This document shows positions 1 to 7,831 of a stretch of DNA of 64,000 nucleotides, in pieces (the stretch's first letter is position 1; each line of letters begins with the position of its first letter). The DNA comes from Bacteroidales bacterium (GTDB lineage: Bacteria; Bacteroidota; Bacteroidia; Bacteroidales; WCHB1-69): assembly GCA_016285145.1 (NCBI GenBank), contig JAEEQE010000003.1, positions 64,412 through 128,411 on the forward strand. The letters run 5' to 3'. Position numbers and translations under genes: made by a program. The notes under the pieces are model-generated. The model did no database searches. It was not told the DNA's origin and saw nothing but the letters and a program-made list of their open reading frames with translations.

Positions 1-1053
1 AGCTCCTTCTTGTGCAATTGTACGAATTTCGGCATCTAAACAACCAGCATTGAAGTATTGCTCCCAAAAGGAAATTGATGCAGGATTATTGCATCTGAAA
101 CAGATGTATAGCGTAGAAACCACACCTTTATCATACATTTTCAAAGGTTTAATCACACCTACGGGATTGCCCGAGGAACTACTTTTGTTATATGCAAAGT
201 CACCTTTTTCTAGTAAATAGTATCCAGTGACATCTGCAGCAGCTACCGACTTGTTAAAGAAGTCAATCTGACTTACTAAACCATATTGCGCGGAAATGGT
301 AAGAACATTCTTGTTATTCTCTTTGTTTTTTCTTGTTATTCGTTTGAACACTTCTCCCAACTTCTTCTCTTCCCACTCCTCTTTAAACCCCGGGAACCGA
401 AGTTTGGGCGTGGTCTCCCCTTCCTGCGGGAACAGCTGCTGCATTAGGCCTTTTTTGTGGTCCTTGAGGGCCTGCAGCTGGTCCGCCTCCGCCTGGATGA
501 GGTCGTCCACACTGCTCAGGCACTCGGCGATTTTCTGCTGCTCGGGGAGAGAGGGAACAAATATTGGCATAGCGTAAAAGTCTTCGGTACTGATTGCCAT
601 TCTATCAAATCTTGCACCATAATTTGCCACTTGTTTTAAATATTTATGCCAAAGCGTAGTACTAAAAAAATGTTCAAGATAGTCAATGTTTTCAGATTTA
701 AAACGGAATACAGAATATAGTGGTGACATAATCCCACGTCCAAGCTTATTACGCGAAATGGGGCCTACTGGTGCTGAAGTGGAAATACGTGGGTTATACA
801 CAAAGTCATCTCTATCGACAATATGGTAATTGTCCGTGTTTTCTTTTACAGCAATGTCTTTGTCAAAATAGGCATTTTGATCAACAACACCTTCCGTTGC
901 AGAATTTGTTAGAACGCGGGTCTCAGCCTTGTCTTTATTACGAAAATTGCATCTATCTGCAATTTCACCCAGTCTCTTCATCTCCCAATCCCCTTCAAAT
1001 CCCGGGAATCTGAGTTCGGGTACCAATTTTCCCTTTTTCGTTTCGTTGTTCAT
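1..1053 (-). CDS. hsdS: Type I restriction-modification specificity subunit HsdS (partial, C-terminus beyond window)
   Basis: The reverse frame is open without a stop from the ATG at 1051-1053 to the window edge (351 codons). HsdS recognises the DNA target and holds the methylase and restriction subunits together. The visible part has the usual two-repeat plan. The first target-recognition domain begins with LRFPGFEGDWEMKRLGEI. It is followed by a helical conserved region with the SLPEQQKIAECLSSVDDLI motif and a coiled-coil-like stretch ending LMQQLFPQ. The second half restarts with LRFPGFKEEWEEKKLGEV. The protein is therefore cut inside its second recognition domain. It lies downstream of, and in the same direction as, hsdR and a DUF4143 ATPase. 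The methylase gene hsdM is not in the window and is expected to the left. Confidence 0.9.
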   Translation of the reverse strand, partial: MNNETKKGKLVPELRFPGFEGDWEMKRLGEIADRCNFRNKDKAETRVLTNSATEGVVDQNAYFDKDIAVKENTDNYHIVDRDDFVYNPRISTSAPVGPISRNKLGRGIMSPLYSVFRFKSENIDYLEHFFSTTLWHKYLKQVANYGARFDRMAISTEDFYAMPIFVPSLPEQQKIAECLSSVDDLIQAEADQLQALKDHKKGLMQQLFPQEGETTPKLRFPGFKEEWEEKKLGEVFKRITRKNKENNKNVLTISAQYGLVSQIDFFNKSVAAADVTGYYLLEKGDFAYNKSSSSGNPVGVIKPLKMYDKGVVSTLYICFRCNNPASISFWEQYFNAGCLDAEIRTIAQEGA

Positions 1054-1177
1054 TTCTGCTAACTACTAATTACTAATTGCTCATTGATGTCCGCCAATCT
1101 TGAAAGTTCCTTATTTCCCCAAAAATCGTCATGCGAACTTCCTTATTTTCCATATTCATAAATTTCCATCTTGTCAG

Positions 1178-2527
1178 TTATATCAACGGCGCCATATACA
1201 GTGGGAGAAACAGCATGCCGTTCTCTTCTTTCAGATCGGCTCCGTGCAACACGACAGGAGTCGTAAGGTATTCGCCGAATTTCTCCATACATTTTCGCAA
1301 TGAAGTGAGGGTATAGCGCTGTGAAGATTTCACTTCAACAGGCGTGATGTTATGCCGAGTGGTCAATTTGCTTTTGGCGGTCAGAAAATCGATCTCCATA
1401 CGGTCATTTGCGTCGTCGCGGCTGGAATTGCTGTAGAAATACAGTTTGTGGCCATTGGTGGCGAGCATCTGGGCAACAATATTCTCAACGAGCATGCCCT
1501 CGTTCACTTCTAATTTGTTGAGCAATAATTTCTGATAAAGTTCAATGGGCACTTTCCCTTTTTCGTCAAAAGCGTGGGAGATAAGCAGCCCCGTGTCGCC
1601 CATATAGCATTTAAGAGTGTTCCGTTCCATATTGAGACGGAGTCCTACATTAGGTGCAGTGCAATTATAGCAGATGTTCACAATGCCAGCGTCGGCAAGC
1701 CAGAAGAAGGCATCGTCGTAGTCGCGGTATGTAGCCCCGGTTTCCAATGCCGCCAAACGGAATTTTTTCTCGTGCTTTTGCAGTTGGGCGGGAATCTGCT
1801 CGAAGATGCTTTTCACTTTGTGCTCCAATCCTGCGGCATACTTGGAGATGTCGTTGGCATAAACCCGCAAAATGCCTCGTTTCACTTGGTCCACCTTGTC
1901 GAAATCCTTAGAATCAACAAACGCTTGAACAGCTTGCGGCATTCCACCCACAATCATATAGGTGCGGAAATACTCCATGGCCTTGCGATGGTGCGCCCCC
2001 ATCGGCTGGCGTTTTTCAAAACATTGCCGTATATAGGGCATCAACAGGTCGTTGCCAATGGCCCAAAGAAATTCTTCGAAGTCCATCGGAAACATTGGCA
2101 TGGACTCCTCTTCGGAAGGGATGACAATATCACGCACGTTTTTCTTGATGCTGACAAGCGACCCCGTTTCAATATAATGGAACCGACCGTCGGCCACTAA
2201 ATATTTGATGGCGGCGCGTGCGCGTGGACAAAGCTGCACTTCATCGAAAACAACAACCGATTTGCCTGGTGTGAGTCGCGTGCCGTAATGGATTTGCAGG
2301 TTCATCAGCAATGTGTCGAGGTCTTCCAACAGCGTGTCGAACCAAGTCCAAACCACCTTGTCTGCCTTGTTGAAATCAATCAGAAGATATGAATCGTACT
2401 CGTTGCGGGCAAATTCTTCCACAATGTAGCTTTTGCCGATTCGACGTGCCCCTTCGATCAGCACGGCCGTCGCTCCATTTCGCTGCCTTTTCCACTCTAA
2501 TAACTGCTTGTAAATCTTTCTTTTCAT
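1178..2527 (-). CDS. AAA-type ATPase of the AAA_14/DUF4143 family
   Basis: A 449-residue P-loop ATPase. The Walker A motif GARRIGKS is at residues 26-33 and Walker B VVVFDEVQ at about 91-98. The C-terminal part (about 230-440) looks like the DUF4143 region, whose relatives often carry a nuclease-like fold (here IDFLTAKSKL...PVEVKSS, compatible with a D...ExK arrangement). The molecular role of this family is not well defined. Here it sits between hsdR and hsdS on the same strand, so it may be part of the restriction locus or a passenger in it. It has its own promoter (-7 box 2563-2570) surrounded by three direct repeats, which suggests separate control. A second ATPase of the same broad class is at 31507-32712. 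Confidence 0.85.
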   Translation of the reverse strand: MKRKIYKQLLEWKRQRNGATAVLIEGARRIGKSYIVEEFARNEYDSYLLIDFNKADKVVWTWFDTLLEDLDTLLMNLQIHYGTRLTPGKSVVVFDEVQLCPRARAAIKYLVADGRFHYIETGSLVSIKKNVRDIVIPSEEESMPMFPMDFEEFLWAIGNDLLMPYIRQCFEKRQPMGAHHRKAMEYFRTYMIVGGMPQAVQAFVDSKDFDKVDQVKRGILRVYANDISKYAAGLEHKVKSIFEQIPAQLQKHEKKFRLAALETGATYRDYDDAFFWLADAGIVNICYNCTAPNVGLRLNMERNTLKCYMGDTGLLISHAFDEKGKVPIELYQKLLLNKLEVNEGMLVENIVAQMLATNGHKLYFYSNSSRDDANDRMEIDFLTAKSKLTTRHNITPVEVKSSQRYTLTSLRKCMEKFGEYLTTPVVLHGADLKEENGMLFLPLYMAPLI

Positions 2528-2540
2528 AAAAAATCTTCAG

Positions 2541-2622
2541 CTTTTCAAGATTATTGAATGCGCAAAAATACAACTTTTCAAGATTATTGCAAGCATAAAA
2601 TTCACAGCTTTTCAAGATTATT
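2541..2622 (-). repeat. Three 15-bp direct repeats in the promoter of the DUF4143 ATPase
   Basis: The sequence CTTTTCAAGATTATT (AATAATCTTGAAAAG on the gene's strand) occurs exactly at 2541-2555, 2574-2588 and 2608-2622, with 33 and 34 bp spacing, about three helical turns. The -7 promoter box lies between the first two copies, and the copy nearest the gene overlaps the expected leader. The regular spacing suggests a multimeric DNA-binding protein, perhaps the ATPase itself, but that is inference. Confidence 0.8.
2563..2570 (-). promoter_or_regulatory. Bacteroidota -7 box for the DUF4143 ATPase gene
   Basis: Read on the minus strand the site is TATTTTTG, matching TAnnTTTG, 36 bp upstream of the ATG. 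It lies between two of the three 15-bp repeats. Confidence 0.6.
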
Positions 2623-2678
2623 CACGTTATCGATCGCTAATTACTTCATTTTCTTTTTGTTATGTTTTCAGTGTAGTT

Positions 2679-5639
2679 TTATTCCGTCACGTAAGCGCTA
2701 AGCCCTTCAATCTTACGGCCTGAGGCGAGGCGTTTGAAATGCGGGGCAAGTTCATTCATAAGACTCTCTTTCGCAGCCTTGCGCGCCTTCCAACCCATGG
2801 AGGCAAAGAGCTCGTTCAGTTTGTCTTCGTCAATGCGCGCAAAGCGGATGGTCTCGGTGATGAAGGCAAGAAGACTTTCCTTGTCAATGCCATAGTGTTC
2901 GGCCATGGAGGCAAATGTCTCGTTAATCATTTTCTCCTTAAAGGCCTGATAGCCGTCTTTCACTTCCTGGTCGGACATGGCAGTTCCGAGAGGCAACGAG
3001 TCAATATAGGCGGCGATATACTCTTTTTCGTCCGCCACTTCCGTACTGGAGGTGAGAATGGAGAGCAGTTGCTCCTTGGTCATCTTTTGCTTGTGTGTGG
3101 GACGCGTATAGAGCGAGATCAGGTGCATGATGTAGTCGTAGTCAATCACCGTGGAGGCGAAGAGCACCAGTTCGAAGTCATAATCCTTATACTTGGAATC
3201 TTCAGGGTTGGAGTTTTGGGCGAGATTCGCCTTTATCTCTTTGGCAGTTTCCAAATATGCGCCTCTGAAGGCACGGAGGGTGTCGTCGTCGAGGTCTTTC
3301 TGAATGGCCTGCTGCTGTTCTGGAGTGAGGTCGGTGTATTGGTCGAGCCGCGTCTTGAGCGCCTGAACCTTCTTGAAGGCTTCGATGAAGTCCATCTTGG
3401 CTTCGGTGCCGGCCAGATTGCCCACTTCGGCAGGTGTGCAGTCAAGATTGTGCCCGTTCATCGTGGATATGAGCGCCTGTACGGCATTGTGATAGTCTTG
3501 GATGACTTCGGATGCGGGAGCCACGAGCCAAATTTTCTTCTCGGCCTCGACATCAGTGCCGGAGAAAAGCGTGATGGCCTCATCCACACGATCGCGGAGG
3601 TCTTTGTAACAGATGATGTTGCCGTAGGGCTTGGTAGCATTGAGGATACGGTTGGTTCTGGAAAAAGCCTGGATCAGCGAGTGGTGCTTGAGATCCTTAT
3701 CCACATAGAGGGTGTTGAGGTATTTGGAGTCGAAACCGGTGAGCAGCATATCCACTACAATGACGATGTCGATTTTCTTGTCTTGTGACACGACGGAGTT
3801 AGGGTACTTTTGATCCTTGATTCGTTTTTGCACGTCGCGGTAGTAGTCGTCAAAATTGTTCACGGAGTGATTCGTGCCAAACCGGATGTTGTATTGCGTA
3901 ATGATACTGCTGAGCGCCGCTTTTTTGCCGGAAGGATCCGTTTGGAGATCCCACTTTTCCTGTTCGAGGTCTTCCTGCAGCTGCTCAATGTCTTTGTTGC
4001 CTTCTGCCGGAGGCGTGAAAACGCAAGCGATGTTGAGTGGTTGGTAATCCGGATCCGTGACTAACAGCACGTCCTGCTTACGTTCAAACAGACGGTGATA
4101 TTCAATGGCTGCATCAATGGAGTCGGTGGCGAATATCGCATTGAACCGACGATGGTTGGTGGCAGCGTCATGTTTCGACAAAATGTTCTCGACAATGGCC
4201 TCGCGGGTAGGCGCGACAACGTGGCCCTCATTTTCAGCATGATAGTAGTCGATATGGAATTGGAGAACGTTTTTGTCATCAATGGCATTGGTGATGGTGT
4301 ATTGATGGAGCTGCTTTTGGAAGACGTCTTTTGTGGTGACGTAGGAGGCTGTGGTACCGTCAATTTTTGTGTAGTAGCTGTTGTCTTCGAAGATTGGCGT
4401 TCCGGTGAAACCGAACATCTGGGCGTGAGGGAAAAAATCTTCAATCACGCGACGGTTCTCGCCAAACTGTCCCCGGTGACATTCATCGAAAATGAAGACA
4501 ATTCGCTTGTTCTGAAGCTTGCGAAGGCGCTCGATGTAATTCTGACGGTTGTTAGGATCCAACGCAAGGCCAAGTTTCTGAATGGTGGTGACTATCACCT
4601 TGTCGGCATAGTCTTCGGAACACAGTCGGTTGACCAATGCACCGGTATTGACATTCTGCTCCACACAGCCTTCCTGGAATTTGTTGAACTCCTCGCGTGT
4701 CTGGGTGTCCAGATCCTTACGGTCCACCACGAAGATGCACTTTGCAATGTCGCCGTTCCCTTTCAACAGCGTGGAGGCCTTGAACGAAGTCAAGGTTTTT
4801 CCTGAACCTGTGGTATGCCAGATGTACCCATTGCCGGAGTCATTGTCCACACATTGGAGGATACTTTCAACGGCATAAATCTGATAGGGGCGCATCACCA
4901 TCATCTGCCGTGTGCTTTGCACGAGGACCATATATCGGCTGATAAGACGGCCCAGCGTGCATTTGGGCAACATGAGAGAGGTGAAAGAATGGAGATCCAG
5001 AACCTTGTGTCCTTCGCGAGTGGCCGCCCGGCAAACCGGAAGGTATTGTTCGTCTGCATCGAATTTGAAAAAGTCGTCGTTGTTATTGGCGAAATAAAGC
5101 GTGTTGGAAGCCCCGTTGCTCACCACAAACAGTTGCATGAAGCACATAATCGTGTTGGTGTAGCCGTTACCCCGGTCTTTCTTGTATTTGGCAATCTGTT
5201 CAATGGCTTTGATGGGAGAGATGACCACATCTTTGAGCTCGATTTGAACCAAAGGAAGACCATTGATGAGGATAACCACATCATAGCGGTGGTTGCTGTC
5301 TTCAGTGTTGATACGAAGCTGGTTACAAACCTCGTAGGTGTTCTTACACCAATCTTTGATATTGACGAGCGTATAGTTGAGCGGAGTGCCGTCGTCACGA
5401 ATGAACGTTTGTTTTTCGCGGAGCAACTGTGATGCTTTGAAAACGTCCGGTGTGATAATTTCACCAAGGAGTCTCTCAAATTCGTGGTCAGAGAGGTGTA
5501 CGAAGTTAAGGTGCTCAAACTTCTCACGAAAGTTATTTCGAAGAGATTCTGAATTACGGATGTCGTTGCGATAAACGTAATTCAGTTCCTGTAATTGTTC
5601 GATGAACTGCTGCTCAATTTGTGCTTCTTTTCGACTCAT
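2679..5639 (-). CDS. hsdR: Type I restriction endonuclease subunit R
   Basis: A 986-residue motor and nuclease subunit that translocates DNA using ATP and cuts unmethylated DNA. The N-terminal PD-(D/E)xK nuclease site is visible as D120 followed by ELK at 134-136. The SF2 helicase core has TTGSGKT at 276-282, DECH at 385-388, FTGTP at 411-415 and, further on, LLTGFDSKYLNTLYVDK and QAFSRTNR (motifs V/VI). Length is normal for the family and no motif is missing, so the subunit looks intact. A -7 box at 5665-5672 suggests it can be transcribed independently of the WYL gene 49 bp upstream. hsdS lies downstream beyond an inserted ATPase gene. Confidence 0.96.
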   Translation of the reverse strand: MSRKEAQIEQQFIEQLQELNYVYRNDIRNSESLRNNFREKFEHLNFVHLSDHEFERLLGEIITPDVFKASQLLREKQTFIRDDGTPLNYTLVNIKDWCKNTYEVCNQLRINTEDSNHRYDVVILINGLPLVQIELKDVVISPIKAIEQIAKYKKDRGNGYTNTIMCFMQLFVVSNGASNTLYFANNNDDFFKFDADEQYLPVCRAATREGHKVLDLHSFTSLMLPKCTLGRLISRYMVLVQSTRQMMVMRPYQIYAVESILQCVDNDSGNGYIWHTTGSGKTLTSFKASTLLKGNGDIAKCIFVVDRKDLDTQTREEFNKFQEGCVEQNVNTGALVNRLCSEDYADKVIVTTIQKLGLALDPNNRQNYIERLRKLQNKRIVFIFDECHRGQFGENRRVIEDFFPHAQMFGFTGTPIFEDNSYYTKIDGTTASYVTTKDVFQKQLHQYTITNAIDDKNVLQFHIDYYHAENEGHVVAPTREAIVENILSKHDAATNHRRFNAIFATDSIDAAIEYHRLFERKQDVLLVTDPDYQPLNIACVFTPPAEGNKDIEQLQEDLEQEKWDLQTDPSGKKAALSSIITQYNIRFGTNHSVNNFDDYYRDVQKRIKDQKYPNSVVSQDKKIDIVIVVDMLLTGFDSKYLNTLYVDKDLKHHSLIQAFSRTNRILNATKPYGNIICYKDLRDRVDEAITLFSGTDVEAEKKIWLVAPASEVIQDYHNAVQALISTMNGHNLDCTPAEVGNLAGTEAKMDFIEAFKKVQALKTRLDQYTDLTPEQQQAIQKDLDDDTLRAFRGAYLETAKEIKANLAQNSNPEDSKYKDYDFELVLFASTVIDYDYIMHLISLYTRPTHKQKMTKEQLLSILTSSTEVADEKEYIAAYIDSLPLGTAMSDQEVKDGYQAFKEKMINETFASMAEHYGIDKESLLAFITETIRFARIDEDKLNELFASMGWKARKAAKESLMNELAPHFKRLASGRKIEGLSAYVTE

Positions 5640-5664
5640 AGTCTTGTTCTTGTTTTTGACGATG

Positions 5665-5672
5665 CAAAAATA
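5665..5672 (-). promoter_or_regulatory. -7 box for hsdR
   Basis: TATTTTTG on the minus strand, 25 bp upstream of the hsdR start and downstream of the WYL gene stop. It makes an hsdR transcript independent of the regulator gene likely. Confidence 0.55.
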
Positions 5673-5688
5673 CCACTTTCACGTTCAC

Positions 5689-6711
5689 TCATACTGAACC
5701 TATTCCCCCGTACCTTTCCAATCCCTTCCCAATCCTCATCTTTATCTTCTCCCTAAACCATTTCGGTTCAAGCACTTCCATGTTTTCGCCGAAGGACAGG
5801 ATCAGCTGCTCCAACTCGTAGTTCAGATACACCTCGATGGTGATGACGGCGCCGGTGGCATCCTCACCGACCTTCTTTTGCGTGCCATGGAGGGGCTTGG
5901 TGCGGACGTACTGCCACGAGACCGGGGAGACCCATAACTTGACAAGAGTAGGTTCAGCGTTTGAATCTTTGGACACCCCGATCATCTCGTCAAAATAGTC
6001 GGCGAAGTTGATGTCGGCAGGTTGGAACGGCACATCAATCTCTTTGATACCCAGGATACGGTCGAGGGCATAGTTGGTCAACGTCTCATAACCCTCATTC
6101 CTGGCAATCAGGAACCACCGCTTGTTGTACTGTTTCAGATAATAGGGATAGACCACGTATTCCAACTCTTGGTCCTGCCTGAAACTTTTGTAGGTGATGC
6201 ACAACGTCCGCTTTTCGCTGATGGCGTTGAACAACGGCGTGAAGTGGTCCAGCCCTTCCAAATCCATATTCTCGTCAAACCCGACCACCTCATCCGTGGA
6301 AACCTCATCGATTTTCAACGAAGCGCCCAAACGGTCGGAAATCTCGGTGATCCAGTCGAACTGCGGCATCCCTTTGAAACGTTTCAGCAAGCAGAGTGTC
6401 TGGATGAGCTGCGCGGTCTCCTCGGGCTTCAGCAGCGGTCTGTAGATGGAGAAGTCGGGATCGGCATAGTGATAGCGGATGTTCCGCCCCTCCCGGAAAC
6501 TTTCCACATCCGCATTCGGGACGTATATCCGTTGAATCTGTTCTATGTCGCCGCGGATGGTGTTCATGGCCGACACAAGCGGGAAATCGTGCAATCTCAA
6601 TTCCTCATTGCATAATTCCATCATCTCCGCCATCGAATACTTGCGGTTTTTGTCACTCAGACAGCGGTCAATGACCTTGATGCGGACATCTGCATTTTTG
6701 GAATTCGGCAT
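5689..6711 (-). CDS. WYL-domain transcriptional regulator
   Basis: A 340-residue protein. The N-terminal region (about 1-75) resembles a winged-helix DNA-binding segment. The middle (about 150-240) has the WYL-type strand pattern, with LCITYKSF, VVYPYYLKQYNKRWFLIARNE and YALDRILGI. The C-terminal portion resembles the WCX extension. WYL proteins often control defence loci and may bind nucleic-acid ligands. The position directly upstream of and co-directional with hsdR suggests it regulates this restriction locus. It has its own -7 box at 6742-6749 and an inverted repeat further upstream (6804-6841) that could be its operator. That assignment is inference. Confidence 0.85.
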   Translation of the reverse strand: MPNSKNADVRIKVIDRCLSDKNRKYSMAEMMELCNEELRLHDFPLVSAMNTIRGDIEQIQRIYVPNADVESFREGRNIRYHYADPDFSIYRPLLKPEETAQLIQTLCLLKRFKGMPQFDWITEISDRLGASLKIDEVSTDEVVGFDENMDLEGLDHFTPLFNAISEKRTLCITYKSFRQDQELEYVVYPYYLKQYNKRWFLIARNEGYETLTNYALDRILGIKEIDVPFQPADINFADYFDEMIGVSKDSNAEPTLVKLWVSPVSWQYVRTKPLHGTQKKVGEDATGAVITIEVYLNYELEQLILSFGENMEVLEPKWFREKIKMRIGKGLERYGGIGSV

Positions 6712-6741
6712 AACACGATACTTTTATGGCAAACAAGGTTG

Positions 6742-6749
6742 CAAAAGTA
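6742..6749 (-). promoter_or_regulatory. -7 box for the WYL regulator
   Basis: TACTTTTG on the minus strand, 30 bp upstream of the ATG, with TTG/TTTG sequences at about 6772-6778 as the likely -33 element. Confidence 0.6.
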
Positions 6750-6803
6750 GCATTTTTCGACTTATAAAATGCAACAAATCGCCAAGGCGTTGAATCTTGA
6801 TTT

Positions 6804-6841
6804 TTTCGGTGCATTTCCACCCCAAAAAAATCGCACCGAAA
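6804..6841. promoter_or_regulatory. Inverted repeat in the gene-free gap upstream of the WYL regulator
   Basis: TTTCGGTGC (6804-6812) and GCACCGAAA (6833-6841) form perfect 9-bp arms 20 bp apart. They lie in the 390-bp gap between the WYL gene and the STAS gene, upstream of the WYL promoter. The rest of the gap shows a TTCATTTAA / TTAAATGAA pair, a repeated CATTTAACC and a terminator, but no convincing gene. The element could be an operator or a weak hairpin. Confidence 0.4.
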
Positions 6842-7004
6842 CAAGAAAAGGACATTATTATACTAATCAATACACCTTGTGTTCATTTAACCGAATGTGA
6901 ATATTTTGCTGGCATTTAACCATTTGAAACACAATTAAATGAATACTCCCCACTGCAAAATCAACCCGCAATGGACCATCCGAATCCCTCTCTCTCCGCC
7001 AAGG

Positions 7005-7033
7005 AAAAGGCAATGCGTAGCGTTGCCTTTTTT
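7005..7033 (-). terminator. Bidirectional intrinsic terminator after the STAS gene
   Basis: AAAAGGCAATGC (7005-7016), a GTA loop, and GCGTTGCCTTTT (7020-7031) pair fully apart from one G-U wobble, with T runs on both sides. It closes the leftward ABC/partner-switching operon about 70 bp after its last stop codon. Confidence 0.75.
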
Positions 7034-7100
7034 GTTTGCCGGAATCCGGTGGCCGCTGGCAGGCACGAGGATGAAGGCTGACACTTTCGAGAGCCTAACC

Positions 7101-7403
7101 CTAACTTCTGAACTCAAAAAGATTGGTGAAGCCGGTTACCGTGAAGATCTTGAGGAGATTCTGGTTCGTGCAAATGATGGTCACCTTATGACCGCGAGGC
7201 TTGGCCTCCTTGAGAATGCCGAGGAAGATACGCAAGCCGCTGGAGGATATGTACTCCAGATTCTCGCAATTGAGCACAACATCCTTGTCCGCGGTAAGGA
7301 CCGGTTGGATCTCCTTCTCCGTCTGGGGGGAGACGGCGGTGTCGAGTCGGCCTTCAAAGAAGACTACAATCTCGTCATTCTGTTCTTTAATAGTGGTTTT
7401 CAT
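7101..7403 (-). CDS. STAS-domain anti-sigma-factor-antagonist-like protein
   Basis: A 100-residue single STAS domain of normal length for SpoIIAA/RsbV-like antagonists. The phosphorylation loop reads ISSSGLRIF at about 52-60, and S55, just before the Gly, aligns with the serine phosphorylated by the partner kinase. In partner-switching systems the unphosphorylated antagonist binds the kinase and frees its target. It is the last gene of the five-gene operon, 15 bp after the RsbW-like kinase and followed by a terminator. No sigma factor gene is nearby, so the output target is unknown. Confidence 0.9.
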   Translation of the reverse strand: MKTTIKEQNDEIVVFFEGRLDTAVSPQTEKEIQPVLTADKDVVLNCENLEYISSSGLRIFLGILKEAKPRGHKVTIICTNQNLLKIFTVTGFTNLFEFRS

Positions 7404-7418
7404 ATTTATTACTGATTA

Positions 7419-7829
7419 TTACTTAATTATCTTTGTAAGTGTAAGGATATTCTTCCCATCAGCACGCTGATAAGCAACACTGTCCATCAACTGCCTGACC
7501 AAGAATATCCCAAGTCCGCCAATGGGTCGTTCCTCGACTGGGAGACTCACATCGGGATCCTCTTTTTGGCTGGGATCGAAAGGGGCGCCGTCGTCAGTAA
7601 TGGCGATGGTAAGCAACCCGTCGGCCGCGGTGGCATTAATCCTCACCTCACCGGCGGTGCCTTTCTGATAGGCATATTTCATCACGTTGGCCACCGCCTC
7701 CTCCACGGCAAGGTTGATATTCATTGATACCATCATATCAATATCATTCTCTTCGGAAATGGTGTCAATGAAAGCCGTCAACAGGGATATCTCCTGCACA
7801 TCATTGTGTAATGTGAGTGTGTATTCCAT
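7419..7829 (-). CDS. RsbW/SpoIIAB-like serine kinase (HATPase_c_2)
   Basis: A 136-residue GHKL ATPase. The N box is NLAVEEAVANVMKYAY (about 40-55). G1 is ITDDGAPFDP (about 77-86) and G2 RPIGGLGIFLVRQLMD (about 101-116), so ATP binding looks intact. Such kinases phosphorylate a STAS antagonist and hold a regulatory target inactive. The gene starts 2 bp after the phosphatase stop and is followed by the STAS gene, the standard order of a partner-switching trio. Confidence 0.9.
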   Translation of the reverse strand: MEYTLTLHNDVQEISLLTAFIDTISEENDIDMMVSMNINLAVEEAVANVMKYAYQKGTAGEVRINATAADGLLTIAITDDGAPFDPSQKEDPDVSLPVEERPIGGLGIFLVRQLMDSVAYQRADGKNILTLTKIIK

Positions 7830-7831
7830 GA

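Noticed and set aside
2376..2615. 79-codon frame over the 15-bp repeats
   Set aside because: It consists mostly of the translated promoter repeats and the antisense-shifted start of the ATPase gene.
6935..7415. Open frames on both strands over the gap and STAS gene
   Set aside because: They run through a clear terminator hairpin and oppose the well-supported STAS gene; no start context or family match.
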